A DNA stretch of 64,000 nucleotides from Actinomyces lilanjuaniae (GCF_003606385.1 NZ_CP032514.1:1736001-1800000); one strand, 5' to 3'. Numbered from the stretch's first letter, positions 18,172-28,610 are shown. A program made the numbers and translations. The notes: generated by a model not told the origin, from the letters alone.

Positions 18172-20274
18172 ATGGCAACTACCACGTCAGCACCGGAGAT
18201 GATTCTTGACGCCGTGGGCGGCGCCGAGAACATCACCCACCTCACCCACTGCGCCACACGCCTGCGCTTTGAGCTGGTCGACGCCTCGGTGGTCGACAAG
18301 GCCACCGTCGAGGCAATCCCCGGCGTCATGGGCGCGGTCCCCCAGTCCGGTGACCGCTACCAGATCGTCATCGGCGGGGCCGTCCAGGGCGTCTACGACG
18401 AGATCATGAACCTGCCTGCCATGAAGTCGGGCGGCGCCTCATCCAGGCAGGCGGATGCCGACGTCAAGGCCGCCGCCCGAGCCAAGGCCCGCGGCAAGAA
18501 CGCCCTCGTCGACGCGTTCTTCGAGTACCTCTCCGACTCCTTCCGCCCGCTGCTGCCGGTACTGCTGGGAACCTCGCTCATTATCGCTGGCGAGGCGGTG
18601 CTGGAGGCCCTCGGCTACATCGACACCCGGGCCGAGATCAAGCCCGCCTCGCTCGCCTTCGTGGACGCGATGTTCCGGTCGGTGTTCTACTTCCTGCCGA
18701 TCATGGTCGCCTACAACGCCTCCAAGAAGCTCAACATCGACCCCTGGGTGGGAACTGCGGTCATGGCGGCCCTGCTCACGCCCAACTTTATCGCCATGAG
18801 CGACCCGGAGCTGACGCGCAACGTCACCTGCACGGTCAACCAGACGCTGGACACCCAGATGTGCACCGCCAACGTCTTCGGGCTGCCCATGCAGCTCCAG
18901 GACTACGGCGGGCAGGTATTCGTCCCGCTCATGATGGTGGCGGTCCTCGCCGTGGTCTACAAGCAACTGGTCAAGATCATCCCGAGCAATGTCCAGATGG
19001 TCTTTGTCCCCTTCCTCTCCTTCGTCATCATGATGCCGGTGACGGCCTTCCTCATCGGCCCGCTAGGCGTGTGGGTCGGTACTGCCCTGGGAACGGGGCT
19101 GGCGTGGCTCAACAGCACCGCCCCCATCATCTTCGCCATCATCATCCCGCTGCTCTACCCCTTCCTGGTCCCGCTAGGCCTGCACTGGCCTCTCAACGCG
19201 ATCATGATCGCCAACATCAACACCCTGGGCTACGACTTTATCCAGGGTCCCATGGGTACCTGGAACTTCGCCTGCTTCGGCGCCACGGCCGCTGTGCTCC
19301 TGTGGGCTGTGCGTGACAGGGACAAGGAGATGCGACAGACTGCCACCGGCGCGCTGGCAGCCGGTCTGTTCGGTGGTATCTCCGAGCCCAGCCTCTACGG
19401 TATCCACCTGCGCTTCAAGCGCATCTACCCGCTCATGCTCGTGGGCTGCGCCGTCGGCGGCCTCATCGTGGGTCTGGGCGGAGGCGTGGACGCCAGCACC
19501 TTCGCCTTCACCTCGCTGCTGACCATCCCGATCTTCAGCCCCATGGCACTGTACGCCATCGCCATCGCCGCAGCCTTCGGCACCTCCTTCGGCCTCATCG
19601 CCGTCTTCGGCTACCGCACCAAGGAGGAGCGCGCCGAGGCCCTGGCCGCCGCTGGCGTCGTCGAGGCCGACCCTGCCGAGACCGCTGCGGACCTCGCCCT
19701 GGAGAAGCAGGCCGCTGCCGCCTCCGCCCAGCCCGGCGACGCGCAGGAGAAGACTGGTCAGGGCCAGCCCAAGTCGGCGCTGGTACCCGGCACGGTCACC
19801 GAGATCGTCTCCCCGCTGAGCGGCGCCGTCATCCCCCTGGACCAGGTGGCTGACCCTGTGTTCTCCACCGGCGCCGTGGGTCCGGGCGCGGGCATCGAGC
19901 CGGAAGGGGACTCAGGTAAGCACATCGTGGTGACCGCCCCCGCCGCAGGCACGATCCTCGTGGCTCCGGAGTCCGGCCACGCCTACGGCATCGCCCTGGA
20001 CAGCGGCGTGGAGATCCTTATCCACGTGGGACTGGACACGGTGAACCTGGAAGGCAAGGGCTTCGATGTCAAGGTCTCCCAGGGAGACCGGGTCGAGGCC
20101 GGCGCCGAGCTGGTGCGGGTGGACCGTGCCGTCGTGGAGGAGGCGGGCTACCCGCTGACGACCCCGGTGCTGGTCACCAACGCTGCTTCCTTCGCCTCTG
20201 TCGACGTCGCGACCGAAGGCGAGGTGGCCACAGGGGCGGCGCTGCTGCGGGTCACCGCCCCCGACAAGAACTGA
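18172..20274 (+). CDS. PTS EIIBCA permease, glucose/sucrose/beta-glucoside superfamily
   Basis: Imports and phosphorylates a sugar. The 700-aa protein has all three domains fused in the order B-C-A. EIIB (about 1-90) carries the phosphorylated Cys27 in THCATRLRFEL. EIIC (about 105-475) is polytopic. EIIA (about 535-700) carries the active His618 in ILIHVGLDTVNLEG. The start ATG 18172 follows GAAAGG. The BCA order is shared by beta-glucoside permeases and by actinobacterial glucose and sucrose permeases, so the substrate is open. No antiterminator, glycosidase or kinase gene adjoins it to help. Confidence 0.9.
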   Translation: MATTTSAPEMILDAVGGAENITHLTHCATRLRFELVDASVVDKATVEAIPGVMGAVPQSGDRYQIVIGGAVQGVYDEIMNLPAMKSGGASSRQADADVKAAARAKARGKNALVDAFFEYLSDSFRPLLPVLLGTSLIIAGEAVLEALGYIDTRAEIKPASLAFVDAMFRSVFYFLPIMVAYNASKKLNIDPWVGTAVMAALLTPNFIAMSDPELTRNVTCTVNQTLDTQMCTANVFGLPMQLQDYGGQVFVPLMMVAVLAVVYKQLVKIIPSNVQMVFVPFLSFVIMMPVTAFLIGPLGVWVGTALGTGLAWLNSTAPIIFAIIIPLLYPFLVPLGLHWPLNAIMIANINTLGYDFIQGPMGTWNFACFGATAAVLLWAVRDRDKEMRQTATGALAAGLFGGISEPSLYGIHLRFKRIYPLMLVGCAVGGLIVGLGGGVDASTFAFTSLLTIPIFSPMALYAIAIAAAFGTSFGLIAVFGYRTKEERAEALAAAGVVEADPAETAADLALEKQAAAASAQPGDAQEKTGQGQPKSALVPGTVTEIVSPLSGAVIPLDQVADPVFSTGAVGPGAGIEPEGDSGKHIVVTAPAAGTILVAPESGHAYGIALDSGVEILIHVGLDTVNLEGKGFDVKVSQGDRVEAGAELVRVDRAVVEEAGYPLTTPVLVTNAASFASVDVATEGEVATGAALLRVTAPDKN

Positions 20275-20354
20275 CTGACGCGGGCTGACCACCTCCCAGC
20301 CCAGACTGGCACATCTCAGACACTTCTCAGAGACCTCTGCCAAGATCCCGGACC

Positions 20355-20398
20355 TCGTGCTCCCCGGCCACGGCAACACCGCTGGTCGGGGAGCACGA
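20355..20398. terminator. Hairpin terminator after the PTS gene
   Basis: TCGTGCTCCCCG (20355-20366) pairs with CGGGGAGCACGA (20387-20398), a 12-bp perfect stem with a 20-nt loop. It lies between the convergent PTS and RNA methyltransferase genes. Confidence 0.65.
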
Positions 20399-20417
20399 CG
20401 TCGTGCGGCGGTCTCAT

Positions 20418-20453
20418 AAGGCCTTACGAGACCTGAAGGCCTTACGAGACCTG
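20418..20453. repeat. Two perfect 18-bp tandem repeats
   Basis: AAGGCCTTACGAGACCTG occurs at 20418-20435 and again at 20436-20453, just past the terminator hairpin. Each copy contains the palindrome AAGGCCTT. No function is evident. Confidence 0.8.
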
Positions 20454-20552
20454 GCGACAGGTGGAGCCAGTGCGTTCCAGCGCGTTGACGTCTCCAGAAG
20501 GCACCTCCTGCAGGCTCCGATCCTCCCAGGGCCTCGATCGAGCAAACGCGCT

Positions 20553-21410
20553 TTACACCCGCAGCGCCCAGAAGGCCACGGCAGCCGCAGCAGCAACGTT
20601 GAGGGAGTCCACTCCCCCAGACATAGGGATCCGCACCACCACGTCAGCAGCCTCGGTGGTACGCCGTGGTAGCCCGTCCCCCTCCGTCCCCAGGACCAGG
20701 GCCACCTTCCCCTCCGCACTGGTGCACACTGACGAGGCGGCAAACTCCTCCAGGGGCACCGATTCCTCGGACAGGGCCAGAGCGGCCACGGTGAAGCCCG
20801 CTTCGTGCAGCTCGTCCACGACGGGCCAGCGCTGCACCCGGGTCCACGGCACCTGGAAAACCGTCCCCATCGAGACACGGACACTGCGCCGGTAGAGAGG
20901 GTCTGCGCAGCGTGGCGTCACCAGGACTGCGTCCACCCCCAGGGCGGCTGCCGAGCGAAAGGCGGCACCCACGTTGGTATGGTCCACCAGGTCCTCCAGG
21001 ACGGCCACCCGCCGCGCGCCGCTGCCTGCACGAGCCGCGGCCAGGAGCTCCCCAACGCCACGCAGCACCGGGCGGTTCATGGCAGCCAGCGCTCCCCGGT
21101 GCAGGTGGAAGCCGGTGACCGACTCCAGCAGCTCCTCGTCGGCCAGGAACACCGGCACCGGGCCGCCGTCATCACGGCCCTGGCAACCGACCGCCGCCGC
21201 GATCGTCGGGCGCAGCTGGTCATAGTGGTGCTCAGCCATGAGAAAGGAGCGCGGCCGGTGGCCTGCCGCCACGGCCCGCCTGATCACCTTGGTGGACTCG
21301 GCCATGTACAGGCCGCGCTCAGTCTCCAGCCGACGTCGCAGTGCGCTGTCAGTCAGGCGCGTGTAGTCGGCCAGGCGGTCATCGTCACGGCAGGTCAGCC
21401 GGACAATCAT
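20553..21410 (-). CDS. TrmH/SpoU family RNA 2'-O-methyltransferase
   Basis: Transfers methyl from S-adenosylmethionine to a ribose 2'-OH in tRNA or rRNA. In the 285-aa protein the SPOUT catalytic half holds LEDLVDHTNVGAAFRSAAALG (motif 1), LVLGTEGDGLP (motif 2) and IPMSGGVDSLNVAAAAAVAFW (motif 3, knotted SAM site). The N-terminal third is an RNA-binding domain. The target nucleotide is unknown. Its start overlaps the SPFH gene stop by 4 bp, so they share a transcript. Confidence 0.9.
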   Translation of the reverse strand: MIVRLTCRDDDRLADYTRLTDSALRRRLETERGLYMAESTKVIRRAVAAGHRPRSFLMAEHHYDQLRPTIAAAVGCQGRDDGGPVPVFLADEELLESVTGFHLHRGALAAMNRPVLRGVGELLAAARAGSGARRVAVLEDLVDHTNVGAAFRSAAALGVDAVLVTPRCADPLYRRSVRVSMGTVFQVPWTRVQRWPVVDELHEAGFTVAALALSEESVPLEEFAASSVCTSAEGKVALVLGTEGDGLPRRTTEAADVVVRIPMSGGVDSLNVAAAAAVAFWALRV

Positions 21411-22546
21411 CCCTCGCCAGCGCCAGGCGCCCGGGACGCCGAGGACCCCGGCGCCCCTGCTCCAGGCACCCGGTCCTCTGAGGCCTCCTGGAGAGCCGTC
21501 TGCGCCTCACCCCGGGCCTGAGCCAGGGCCTCCTCCGGGGTAGGCAGGCTCGTCGCCGCCAGATCCGAGGCGATCCCCAGGTCCACCTCCGTGTCGGACA
21601 GGTCGACCCCGGCTCCCTGATCACCGTCCTGCCCACCAGGCTGGTCCGGGGACGGCCCGGAGGGCCTGTCCCCACCCAGCGCCCCGGCGATTCCGTCCAG
21701 GGCCGCGGTGAACTCGGTGGGAACGATCCACATCTTGGAGGAGGAGCCGTTGGCGATCTTCGGCAGGGTCTGCAGGTACTGGTAGGCGAGCAGCTTGGGA
21801 TCGGCGTTGCCGCGGTGGATGGCATCAAAGACCTGCAGGATGGCGCGCGACTCACCCTGCGCCCTGAGGATCGCCGACTGTGCCTGCCCCTCAGCACGCA
21901 GGATCGCCGACTGCTTGTCACCCTCCGCGGTAAGGATCTGGGACTGCTTGACGCCCTCGGCCGTGAGGATCGCAGCACGCCGATCACGCTCAGCACGCAT
22001 CTGCTGCTCCATCGCGCCCTGGATGGAGGCGGGCGGGTCGATGGACTTCAGCTCGACGTTGCTGACCCGGATGCCCCAGCGCCCCGTCGCCTGGTCGAGC
22101 ACGCCGCGCAGCTGGCCGTTGATCTGGTCACGGCTGGTCAGGGTCTGCTCCAGGTCCATGGCACCGATGACATTACGTAGCGTGGTGATCGTCAGCTGCT
22201 CGATTGCCTGGAGAAAACTGGCGATCTCATAGGTGGCGCGCTTGGGGTCCGTCACCTGGTAGTAGATCACCGAGTCGATACTCACCACTAGGTTATCCGA
22301 AGTGATGACCGGCTGCGGCGGGAAGGAGACTACCTGTTCACGCAGGTCCACCGTGTTGCGCACGCTGTCGACAAAAGGGATCAGAAAATGGAGGCCCGCC
22401 CCGTACTCCGCCTGGAACTTCCCCAGCCGCTCCACGATGATCGCGTAGCTCTGCGGCACTCTGCGCACCGCGCGGAAGATCGCGACAACGACCAGCAGCG
22501 CCAGGAGCAGCAGGACGATAAGAGGGACAACGGCCAGTTCGTTCAT
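21407..22546 (-). CDS. SPFH/band 7 (stomatin-prohibitin) membrane protein
   Basis: A 379-aa membrane scaffold protein: one N-terminal membrane segment (about residues 5-25), the band 7 domain (about 28-190; RVPQSYAIIVERLGKF through NVELKSIDPP), and a coiled region with a repeated ILxAEGxxQS pattern. The C-terminal 80 residues are acidic and low in complexity. Such proteins form oligomeric membrane microdomains and usually pair with NfeD, encoded immediately upstream. The start is ATG 22546. Confidence 0.92.
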   Translation of the reverse strand: MNELAVVPLIVLLLLALLVVVAIFRAVRRVPQSYAIIVERLGKFQAEYGAGLHFLIPFVDSVRNTVDLREQVVSFPPQPVITSDNLVVSIDSVIYYQVTDPKRATYEIASFLQAIEQLTITTLRNVIGAMDLEQTLTSRDQINGQLRGVLDQATGRWGIRVSNVELKSIDPPASIQGAMEQQMRAERDRRAAILTAEGVKQSQILTAEGDKQSAILRAEGQAQSAILRAQGESRAILQVFDAIHRGNADPKLLAYQYLQTLPKIANGSSSKMWIVPTEFTAALDGIAGALGGDRPSGPSPDQPGGQDGDQGAGVDLSDTEVDLGIASDLAATSLPTPEEALAQARGEAQTALQEASEDRVPGAGAPGSSASRAPGAGEG

Positions 22547-22603
22547 GTCAGGGGACTCCTGTTGTACGTGTCATGCTTGTTCCGGGTAACGGGTACCCAG
22601 CGG

Positions 22604-23086
22604 TCACCGCCCGTGGGGTACCGGCTCCTGGGAGGCCTGCTCCAAGGCGGCCGGGACGACGACGGCGACAGCCCCGTCGATCTGGGTCACCGTCACTGCG
22701 GCACCGGGCTCGACAGGACCGCCCTGCCCCGCAGCAGCCGGTGCCAGCCGGGCGCTCCACTCGCCACCGCTGAGCCGCACCCGGCCTCCCTGGTCGTCCA
22801 CCACGGTGATCGCCGTGGCCGAACGTCCCACCAGAGCCTCAGCATTGGTCCTCATCTGCGGGGCCGTGGAGGCCATACGCCTTCTGGCCCAGGGACGCAC
22901 CGCCAGCAGAAGCAGTGTGGAGACGACCGCGAAGACGATGAACTGGACCGGTAGAGAGGCCCCCAGCGCCGCCGCGACGCCCCCTCCCAGGGCTCCTCCG
23001 GCGATCATGAGGAAGGTGAGGTCGGCCGTCAGGATCTCGATGACGGCGAGGACCAGGGACCCGCCGATCCAGAACAGCCAGACCAT
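22604..23086 (-). CDS. NfeD-like membrane protein
   Basis: A 160-aa partner of the SPFH protein. Two or three N-terminal membrane segments (about 5-70) are followed by an OB-fold domain (EALVGRSATAITVVDDQGGRVRLSGGEWSARL). ATG 23086 has a good ribosome binding site (GGAGGTTCCTACTT); the open frame extends further upstream but without protein-like sequence. It is the first gene of the nfeD-SPFH-methyltransferase cluster. Confidence 0.88.
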   Translation of the reverse strand: MVWLFWIGGSLVLAVIEILTADLTFLMIAGGALGGGVAAALGASLPVQFIVFAVVSTLLLLAVRPWARRRMASTAPQMRTNAEALVGRSATAITVVDDQGGRVRLSGGEWSARLAPAAAGQGGPVEPGAAVTVTQIDGAVAVVVPAALEQASQEPVPHGR

Positions 23087-23332
23087 AAGTAGGAACCTCC
23101 TCAGTGATGTCTCAGTAGATACCCCAGGTACCTCGGCGACGTCAGCCGTGTGGGCAGCTAGCGCAGGGCTAGTATTCCAGACTTCCGGCTCGAGGGCGTG
23201 GTCACGTGCCCGATTCAGAGGTACCGGGGCGGCGGAGCGGACCGACCCCGCTGCCACCGACACCCCGCCTGCGACAGCCCAGCCCAGACACGGCTCAGGC
23301 CAGTCCCGGCAGGGTCAGACGCTGCCAGCCCC

Positions 23333-24151
23333 TCAGGCGCTGCCGACGGCTGGCACGGTCCCGCGCTCGGCCGCCCCCCGTGCCCAATAGCGACCCCGGT
23401 CCTGGACCACCTCCAGGGGAAGGCCGAAGGTAGCGGTCATGACCGCGTCGGTGAGGACCTCCTCCACAGGGCCCACCTGCTGGACACGTCCCTGCCGCAG
23501 GGCCATCGCGTGAGTGATACCGGGAGGAATCTCCTCCAAGTGGTGGGTCACCATGAGGAGCGAGGGCGATCCGGGATCCTGGACGATGTCGGCCAGGGCC
23601 GCGAGAAGCTGCTCGCGGCCGGCCACGTCCAGCCCGCAGGCCGGCTCGTCAAGGACGAGCAGCTCGGGGTCGGGCATGAGGGCACGAGCGATCTCGACAC
23701 GCTTGCGCTCCCCCGAGGACAGGGTGGCCCACCTCCGGTCGCTCAGGTATCCCGCCCCCAGCGCCTGCAGCAGCGCCTCGGCCCGCTCGGTGTCCAGGTC
23801 GTCATACCTCTCCCGCCAGCGGCCGGTGTAGCCGTAGGCGGCCGACAGCACCACGTCAACGACTCTCTCACTTCCCAGCACGCTGGAGGACAGGGCCGAG
23901 GAGCACAGGCCGATCCTGGGGCGCAGCTCGGAGACGTCAACACGCCCCAGGCGCTCGGACAAGATGTCCACCGTGCCGGAGGAGGGGAAGAGGCGGGCCG
24001 CAGCCAGACGGGCGAGCGTGGTCTTGCCCGCGCCGTTGGGCCCCAGGACCACCCAGTGCTCCGACTCCTCCACAGCCAGGCTGACATGGTCAAGAACCAC
24101 GGTGGTCCCACGGGTGAGCGTGACGTCGTCAAGGTGGAGGACGCAGGTCAT
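23333..24151 (-). CDS. ABC transporter ATP-binding protein
   Basis: A single ABC domain of 272 aa: Walker A LGPNGAGKTTLARL, signature LSSGERKRVEIARAL, Walker B LLVLDEPACGLD and H-loop MVTHHLEEIP. No permease gene is next to it. Its full-length similarity to stand-alone YlmA-like ATPases of actinobacteria fits. The substrate, if any, is unknown. Confidence 0.88.
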   Translation of the reverse strand: MTCVLHLDDVTLTRGTTVVLDHVSLAVEESEHWVVLGPNGAGKTTLARLAAARLFPSSGTVDILSERLGRVDVSELRPRIGLCSSALSSSVLGSERVVDVVLSAAYGYTGRWRERYDDLDTERAEALLQALGAGYLSDRRWATLSSGERKRVEIARALMPDPELLVLDEPACGLDVAGREQLLAALADIVQDPGSPSLLMVTHHLEEIPPGITHAMALRQGRVQQVGPVEEVLTDAVMTATFGLPLEVVQDRGRYWARGAAERGTVPAVGSA

Positions 24152-24241
24152 CCCCCAACCTTACCGTCCCTTCCCTGAGCGGCCCAGGACCCACCTCGGC
24201 CCGGGGGACTCGGCTCCGAGGAGCGGCGGTACGGTGGGGAC

Positions 24242-25005
24242 ATGCCTCTTGCGCCACCGCTCAGCGTCCTCCTCGCCCTGTGGGCCCCGGTGCCCTCCTC
24301 CCACGGCCTGGCCCTGGTCCAGGGACCCGACGGCGTGCACAGCGTCATTGAGGAAGGCGTCAAGGAGGACGCCGAGGACGCACCGCAGAATGCGGGGCAC
24401 GGCCTAGGCCTGGAGGAGTGGTTGGCGGCCGCCCGCCCCTTGAGCCGGGTCGCCGCCCTGCTCCCCTCCCCGGCCGACGGCCTGTCGGCGCGCCCCGAGG
24501 CCCTGGAGGCAGGCCAGGCCGTCATCGTGGAGACCGGCGGGACCGAGCAGCGCCACACCGGCGCCAGCCTGCTGGTCCCACAGGACTCAGGCACGAGCGT
24601 GGTGTGGCACCGCCTGCCGGTAGAGGCGCCCGTGCCCGCGCTGGACCCGGGGCAGGCACGACGCGACGTGCACACCGCCACGGAGGCAGCCATCGACGCC
24701 CTGACGGACCTGGACCTGGCCCGAGGGCGCCCCGACCTGGCTGACACCCTCAACGACCTTGTCCTCGCCGGACTGGACCCCCGCCTTCTTCCGCCGTCCC
24801 TGGACTCCCGCAGGGTCCAGCTCCTGGAGCGCTCCCTGCGCCTGGCCGCTATCTGCGAGCTAGCCCTGGAGGACGACGGCGGCTCGGCGACGGCACGTCA
24901 GGCCCGGCAGCGCTCAGAGGTCCTGCGGCCGCTGCTGGCGGTAGCCCGCCGGGGACGGCCGCAGCCACCGACTGGTGGGCCTGCCACAGCCGTCAGCCCT
25001 GCTGA
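24242..25005 (+). CDS. Hypothetical protein with 3' frameshift
   Basis: A product of about 254 aa that I do not recognise. The N-terminus (MPLAPPLSVLLALWAPVPSS) is hydrophobic, then soluble sequence with LVQGPDGVHSVIEEG and an alpha-helical C-terminal half. In the raw frame the open reading continues far into the antisense of glgA, which is not credible. One extra G in the GGGG run at 24951-24954 gives RRGTAAATDWWACHSRQPC and a stop at 25003-25005. It then overlaps the convergent glgA 3' end by about 13 bp. Confidence 0.6.
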
Positions 25006-26221
25006 AGCACCCAGCGGTAGACCTCCATGGTGCGCTGGGCGACAGCCTCCCAGGAGAAGTGCTCCTCCACCCGCCTGCGCGAGGCCGCCCCATCTGGGCG
25101 GCCCGCTCGGTGTCGGTAACTACCTCTGTCAGGCGCTCCGCCAGGTCCGCCTCGAAGCGGGCGGGGTCGGTGGGGGTGCCGGTGCCGTCCTGGACCTGGT
25201 CAATCGGCACCAGGAGCCCTGTCTCGCCGTCGACGATGACGTCGGGGATGCCACCGGTGGCGGAGCCAACGACAGGAAGCCCCACGGCCATGGCCTCGAG
25301 GTTGACGATGCCCAGCGGCTCGTAGACGGAGGGGCACACGAACACGTCCGAGGCGGACAGGACCGCGATCAGCTCGGGGCGCGGCAGCATCTCCTCGACC
25401 CACACCACACCGGTACGGGTCTGGCGCAGCCGGTCCACCAAGGTGTCGACCTCCGCCTTGATCTCAGGAGTGTCAGGAGCCCCGGCACACAGGACGACCT
25501 GGACGTCACCAGGCAGCTGCTCGCAGGCCCTCAGCAGGTGCGGCAGGCCCTTCTGGCGGGTGATGCGGCCGACGAACACCACGGTGGGACGGTCCGGGTC
25601 GATGCCCAGGCGCTTCAGGGTCACCGAGGCCGCGGCGTCGGCCTCCTCGCCCTCGGGCCGCTGCCAGGCCTGCAGGTCGATCCCGTTGTGGACCACCTTG
25701 ACCCGGTCGGGGTCCACCGCAGGGTAGGCACGCAGGATATCGTCCCTCATGCCGTTGGACACCGCGATAATGCCTGCGGCCGCCTCGTAGGCGGTCCTCT
25801 CCGCCCAGGAGGACAGGGCGTAGCCGCCGCCGAGCTGCTCAGCCTTCCACGGGCGCAGCGGCTCCAGGGAGTGCGCGGAGATCACGTGGGGCACGCTGTG
25901 CAGGAGGGAGGCCAAGTGGCCCGCAAGGTTGGCGTACCAGGTGTGGGAGTGCACCAGGTCGGTGCCCTCGGTCCCCTGGGCGATCTCCAGGTCCACCCCG
26001 AAGGTACGCAGCGCGGCGTTGGCCTCCTCCAGCTCGGCGACCTCAGGGTAGCCGGTGACCCCCGGATCGGCTCCCGGGGTCCCCGGCTGGCGCGGTCCTC
26101 CGAAGGCGTGGACCCTCACGTCAGCCAGCGGCCGCAGCACCTTGGCCAGCTCGTCGACGTGGACGCCGGCGCCGCCGTAGATAAAGGGTGGGTACTCCTT
26201 GGTCAGCAGGTCGACCCTCAT
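24993..26221 (-). CDS. glgA: Glycogen synthase, GT4 family, 3' frameshift in this sequence
   Basis: Glycosyltransferase of glycogen or maltodextrin synthesis, about 409 aa after repair. The N-terminal Rossmann domain starts MRVDLLTKEYPPFIYGGAGVHV, with the Lys-x-Gly-Gly-like loop of actinobacterial GlgA/GlgM. The C-terminal domain has VVFVGRITRQKGLPHLLRA and the E-x7-E motif within YEPLGIVNLEAMAVGLPVV. Near the end the frame slips. Adding one base at the plus-strand CCCC run 25088-25091 gives SRRRVEEHFSWEAVAQRTMEVYRWVLQQG and a stop at 24993. ATG 26221 follows GAGGAG. It is divergent from glgC, the usual actinobacterial arrangement. Confidence 0.9.
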
Positions 26222-26530
26222 AGGTGCCTCTCCTCGTGTGTGTTCCCTCGGTGGGCTGCCTGAGCAGACCACCCGGACGTGTCAGACGTGCTCACGCGGG
26301 CACGGAGGCGCCCGGGACGGCTCCGGCCCACGGGGACGACGGTAGTCGGTCCCGGCTTCCCGCGGGCCGTTTTGGGGCTCGTCCCCAGAGCACGTGCGCA
26401 GTCGCGCGGGACCATGTCGGGACCAGGCGAGGAGCGGCTCGGCACGGGTGCGGGAACCCGCCGGGACCACTGCGTGGGACACCGGCCCGTTCGCTCCCCA
26501 CAACGGGCTCGGGGCAGTAAGGTAGGCCAC
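26222..26530. other. glgA-glgC divergent intergenic region
   Basis: About 309 bp that must contain both promoters. Open frames through it lack protein-like features. No operator was recognised. Confidence 0.5.
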
Positions 26531-27775
26531 ATGGCTCAACCCCGTGTTCTCGCAATCGTCCTTGCTGGTGGTGAGGGCAAGCGCCTCATGCCCCTGACCG
26601 TCGACCGTGCCAAGCCCGCCGTGCCCTTCGGCGGGATCTACCGGCTCATTGACTTCTCTTTGTCCAACATGATCAACTCCGGCTTTCTCAAGGTCGTGGT
26701 GCTCACCCAGTACAAGTCCCACTCCCTGGACCGCCACATCTCGATGACCTGGCGCATCTCGGACATGCTGGGCAACTACATCGCCCCCGTCCCCGCCCAG
26801 CAGCGCATGGGCAAGCACTGGTTCCTGGGCTCGGCGGACGCGATCTTCCAGTCCCTCAACCTGCTGGACGACGAGCGCCCGGACTACGTGGTCATCACCG
26901 GCGCGGACAACATCTACCGCATGGACTTCTCCCAGATGCTGGACCACCACATCGCCTCCGGGCTTCCCTGCACGGTGGCGGGCATCCGCCAGCCTCGCTC
27001 CCTGGCTGACCAGTTCGGCGTCATCGAGACCGACCCGGGTGACCGCCACAAGATCCAGGCCTTTGTGGAGAAGCCGTCGCAGACCCCGGGCCTGCCCGAT
27101 TCCCCCGACGAGGTCCTGGCCTCGATGGGCAACTACATCATGACTGCCGACGCCCTGTCGGAGGCCGTCACGGTCGACGCCGATAACGAGGACTCCAAGC
27201 ACGACATGGGCGGCAACATCGTCCCCTGGTTCGTGAACCAGGGTGCCGCGGGCGTCTACGACTTCAAGGACAACGACGTCCCGGGGTCCTCGGAGCGGGA
27301 CCGTGACTACTGGCGCGACGTAGGCACCGTCGACGCCTTCTACGACGCCCACCAGGACCTCATCTCCGTGACCCCGGTGTTCAACCTCTACAACGACCGC
27401 TGGCCCCTGTTCGCCGGCTACCAGGCCGCCATGCCCCCGGCCAAGTTCGTCTACGGCCACCATGAGCGCCTGGGCCACGCCGTGGACTCCATCGTCTCCC
27501 CCGGCGTCATCGTCTCCGGTGGAGAGGTCATCTCCTCAGTCCTGTCCCCCGGGGTCCGGGTCAACTCCTGGTCCTCGGTACGCGAGTCGGTCCTCATGGA
27601 CGGCGCTGAGGTGGGACGCAACACGGTAGTCAACCGCGCCATCCTGGACAAGCACGTCCACGTCGAGGAGGGAGCCATGGTGGGCATCGACCCCGAGCAC
27701 GACCGCGAGCGCGGCTTCACCGTCACCGAGTCCGGGATCACCGTGGTGGCCAAGGGGCAGACCGTCAGCCGCTGA
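26531..27775 (+). CDS. glgC: Glucose-1-phosphate adenylyltransferase
   Basis: Makes ADP-glucose from glucose 1-phosphate and ATP, the committed step of glycogen synthesis. The 414-aa protein has the nucleotide-binding [20 protein letters not shown], the substrate site [12 protein letters not shown] and the sugar-phosphate site FVEKP, then a left-handed beta-helix C-terminal domain ([21 protein letters not shown]). The start [16 protein letters not shown] at 26531 is supported by family alignment; the open frame runs further upstream without conserved sequence. Confidence 0.96.
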   Translation: MAQPRVLAIVLAGGEGKRLMPLTVDRAKPAVPFGGIYRLIDFSLSNMINSGFLKVVVLTQYKSHSLDRHISMTWRISDMLGNYIAPVPAQQRMGKHWFLGSADAIFQSLNLLDDERPDYVVITGADNIYRMDFSQMLDHHIASGLPCTVAGIRQPRSLADQFGVIETDPGDRHKIQAFVEKPSQTPGLPDSPDEVLASMGNYIMTADALSEAVTVDADNEDSKHDMGGNIVPWFVNQGAAGVYDFKDNDVPGSSERDRDYWRDVGTVDAFYDAHQDLISVTPVFNLYNDRWPLFAGYQAAMPPAKFVYGHHERLGHAVDSIVSPGVIVSGGEVISSVLSPGVRVNSWSSVRESVLMDGAEVGRNTVVNRAILDKHVHVEEGAMVGIDPEHDRERGFTVTESGITVVAKGQTVSR

Positions 27776-27795
27776 CACCACACGCTGACCGGGAG

Positions 27796-27821
27796 GTACC
27801 GCCCGCCCCGGCGGGCGGTAC
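27796..27821 (+). terminator. Hairpin terminator after glgC
   Basis: GTACCGCCCGCC (27796-27807) pairs perfectly with GGCGGGCGGTAC (27810-27821), a 12-bp GC-rich stem with a two-base tip. It lies 20 bp after the glgC stop. Confidence 0.75.
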
Positions 27822-27873
27822 TGGCTGGCACTGTCCGGTACCGTCCGGCGCCCTGGCACTAGCATGGGTGCCC

Positions 27874-28575
27874 ATGAGCAGCACCCCACGCACGACGGGT
27901 TCCCCTGCTGACGGACCCCTTGCTGACCACGGCCCGGGCCTGCTGGTCATGGACGTTGACTCCACGCTTATCGAGCAGGAGGTCATCGACCTGCTGGCCG
28001 CCCACGCCGGCACCCAGCAGCACGTCGCCGAGATCACGGCCCGGGCGATGAGGGGCGAGCTCGACTTCACTGAGTCGCTGCGGGAGCGCGTCACCACCCT
28101 GGCTGGACTACCACTGAGGACAGTTGACAAGGTGCTGGCGGAGGTCACCCTGACCACGGGCGCCGAGGAGCTCGTCACCCGGCTCCACGCCCTGGGGTGC
28201 CGGGTGGGCGTCGTGTCCGGAGGCTTCGCGGAGGTGGCTGCACCGCTGGCTGATCGCCTGAGGATCGACCACGTGGCGGCAAACGGCCTTGAGGCCAACG
28301 GCGGGGTGCTCACGGGCCGCCTACGCGGCCGCGTCATCGACCCGCAGGAGAAGGCACGCTGCCTGCGCGCGTGGGCCGAGGCTGACGGCGTGGCGATGGA
28401 GCGCACGGTCGCGGTCGGCGACGGAGCCAACGACCTGGAGATGCTTGCTGCGGCAGGGCTGGGCGTGGCCTTCTGCGCCAAGCCTGTCGTGGCCCAGCAG
28501 GCCCAGGCCGCGGTCCACGTCCGCGACCTGCGCGCGGTCCTGGAGCTTCTCCCCGGGGCAGGCGCCCGCCGCTGA
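27874..28575 (+). CDS. serB: Phosphoserine phosphatase (HAD family)
   Basis: Dephosphorylates O-phosphoserine in the last step of serine synthesis. The 233-aa protein has HAD motif 1 MDVDSTLIEQE (catalytic DVD), motif 2 GVVSGGF and motif 3/4 KARCLRAWAEADG with VGDGANDLEML. It lacks the ACT-like N-terminal domain found in longer SerB proteins, as in many actinobacteria. I prefer ATG 27874; a GTG two codons upstream is possible. Confidence 0.9.
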   Translation: MSSTPRTTGSPADGPLADHGPGLLVMDVDSTLIEQEVIDLLAAHAGTQQHVAEITARAMRGELDFTESLRERVTTLAGLPLRTVDKVLAEVTLTTGAEELVTRLHALGCRVGVVSGGFAEVAAPLADRLRIDHVAANGLEANGGVLTGRLRGRVIDPQEKARCLRAWAEADGVAMERTVAVGDGANDLEMLAAAGLGVAFCAKPVVAQQAQAAVHVRDLRAVLELLPGAGARR

Positions 28576-28610
28576 CAGCCAGGCCTGCCGGTATCGGTGG
28601 TATCGGCGGG

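Noticed and set aside
24242..25005. Assignment of the hypothetical gene to a known enzyme family
   Set aside because: No catalytic motif is recognisable; only its position between an ABC ATPase gene and glgA is known.
25010..26263. Open frame of over 600 codons on the plus strand running through glgA
   Set aside because: It is antisense to a well-supported glycogen synthase and shows only high-GC shadow composition; the real plus-strand gene ends near 25005 after correcting one base.
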